A stretch of DNA of 64,000 bases from Porogramme epimiltina (Eukaryota; Basidiomycota; Agaricomycetes; Polyporales; Polyporaceae). This document shows positions 63,802 to 64,000 of the stretch, piece by piece; position 1 is the stretch's first letter; each line of letters starts with the position of its first letter. The position numbers and the translations under genes were made by a program. Below the pieces are notes generated by a model. The model had not been told where the DNA came from and made no database searches. It saw only the letters and a list, made by a program, of their open reading frames with translations. The stretch is taken from assembly GCA_900155495.1 (NCBI GenBank), contig FTLJ01000165.1:105449-169448 (forward strand). The letters are read 5' to 3'.

Positions 63802-64000
63802 GGTCCCATACACATATGGGCCTCCGCTGCAGCATACCCAACGGGCCCCCTGCGGGGCCCCGCACATTCGTTCACGACACGGCTCCTTCCTTGGGACGAT
63901 ACACGGGCTTCCGTATTGTACGCTAGAGAGCCGCGCGCTCGCCCTTCGCCTTCTCCGTGCACATACTTGCTTCTAATTCGCGCGCCCCTCAACCTCCCTC

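Overview
The window looks like nuclear DNA of an agaricomycete (mushroom- or polypore-type basidiomycete). Genes are split by many 45-70 nt GT-AG introns, coding regions are GC-rich, and the families present are typical of that group: large F-box/LRR-like proteins, multi-exon GMC oxidoreductases and a DUF6534-type membrane protein. Many coding regions span several short open frames, so exon joins given here were reasoned by eye from splice motifs, frame and paralogue alignment. I saw no convincing tRNA, rRNA or CRISPR.

Left half, about 1-37 kb: one expanded, repeatedly duplicated locus. At its centre is a head-to-head pair of housekeeping mitochondrial genes, an MRH4-type DEAD-box RNA helicase (8254-10514, minus) and a TOM6-like import subunit (10776-10994, plus). 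Around them lie at least six F-box genes and four intact pepsin-like (A1) genes, plus fragments. Every F-box gene is paired tail-to-tail with a pepsin-like gene, fragment or remnant. The right part contains two tandem units of about 8 kb (B, 17.0-24.9 kb; C, 25.5-33.1 kb), each a degenerate MRH4 copy, an unexplained conserved block, a pepsin-like gene and an F-box gene. Unit D (33.4-36.9 kb) has a dead TOM6 copy, a dead pepsin-like copy and an intact F-box gene.

The pepsin-like proteins keep both catalytic aspartates but the motifs read D-P/S-x and D-C-G instead of D-T/S-G. The codons just after the first aspartate lie on a 13-nt microexon found in all four intact copies. Between units B and C the pepsin-like and F-box genes look more diverged than the dead MRH4 copies beside them. 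This co-duplicated, fast-changing F-box/pepsin-like pair is the best candidate for an undescribed system. Its function is unknown.

Right half, about 37-64 kb: a Rab7-like GTPase with a long insertion, an AYR1-like reductase, four GMC oxidoreductases (two in tandem, one with a likely GPI-anchor tail, one without a signal peptide), a fungal SAM methyltransferase, a gene-poor 57-62 kb stretch with coding-looking fragments, and a DUF6534-type membrane protein at the right end.
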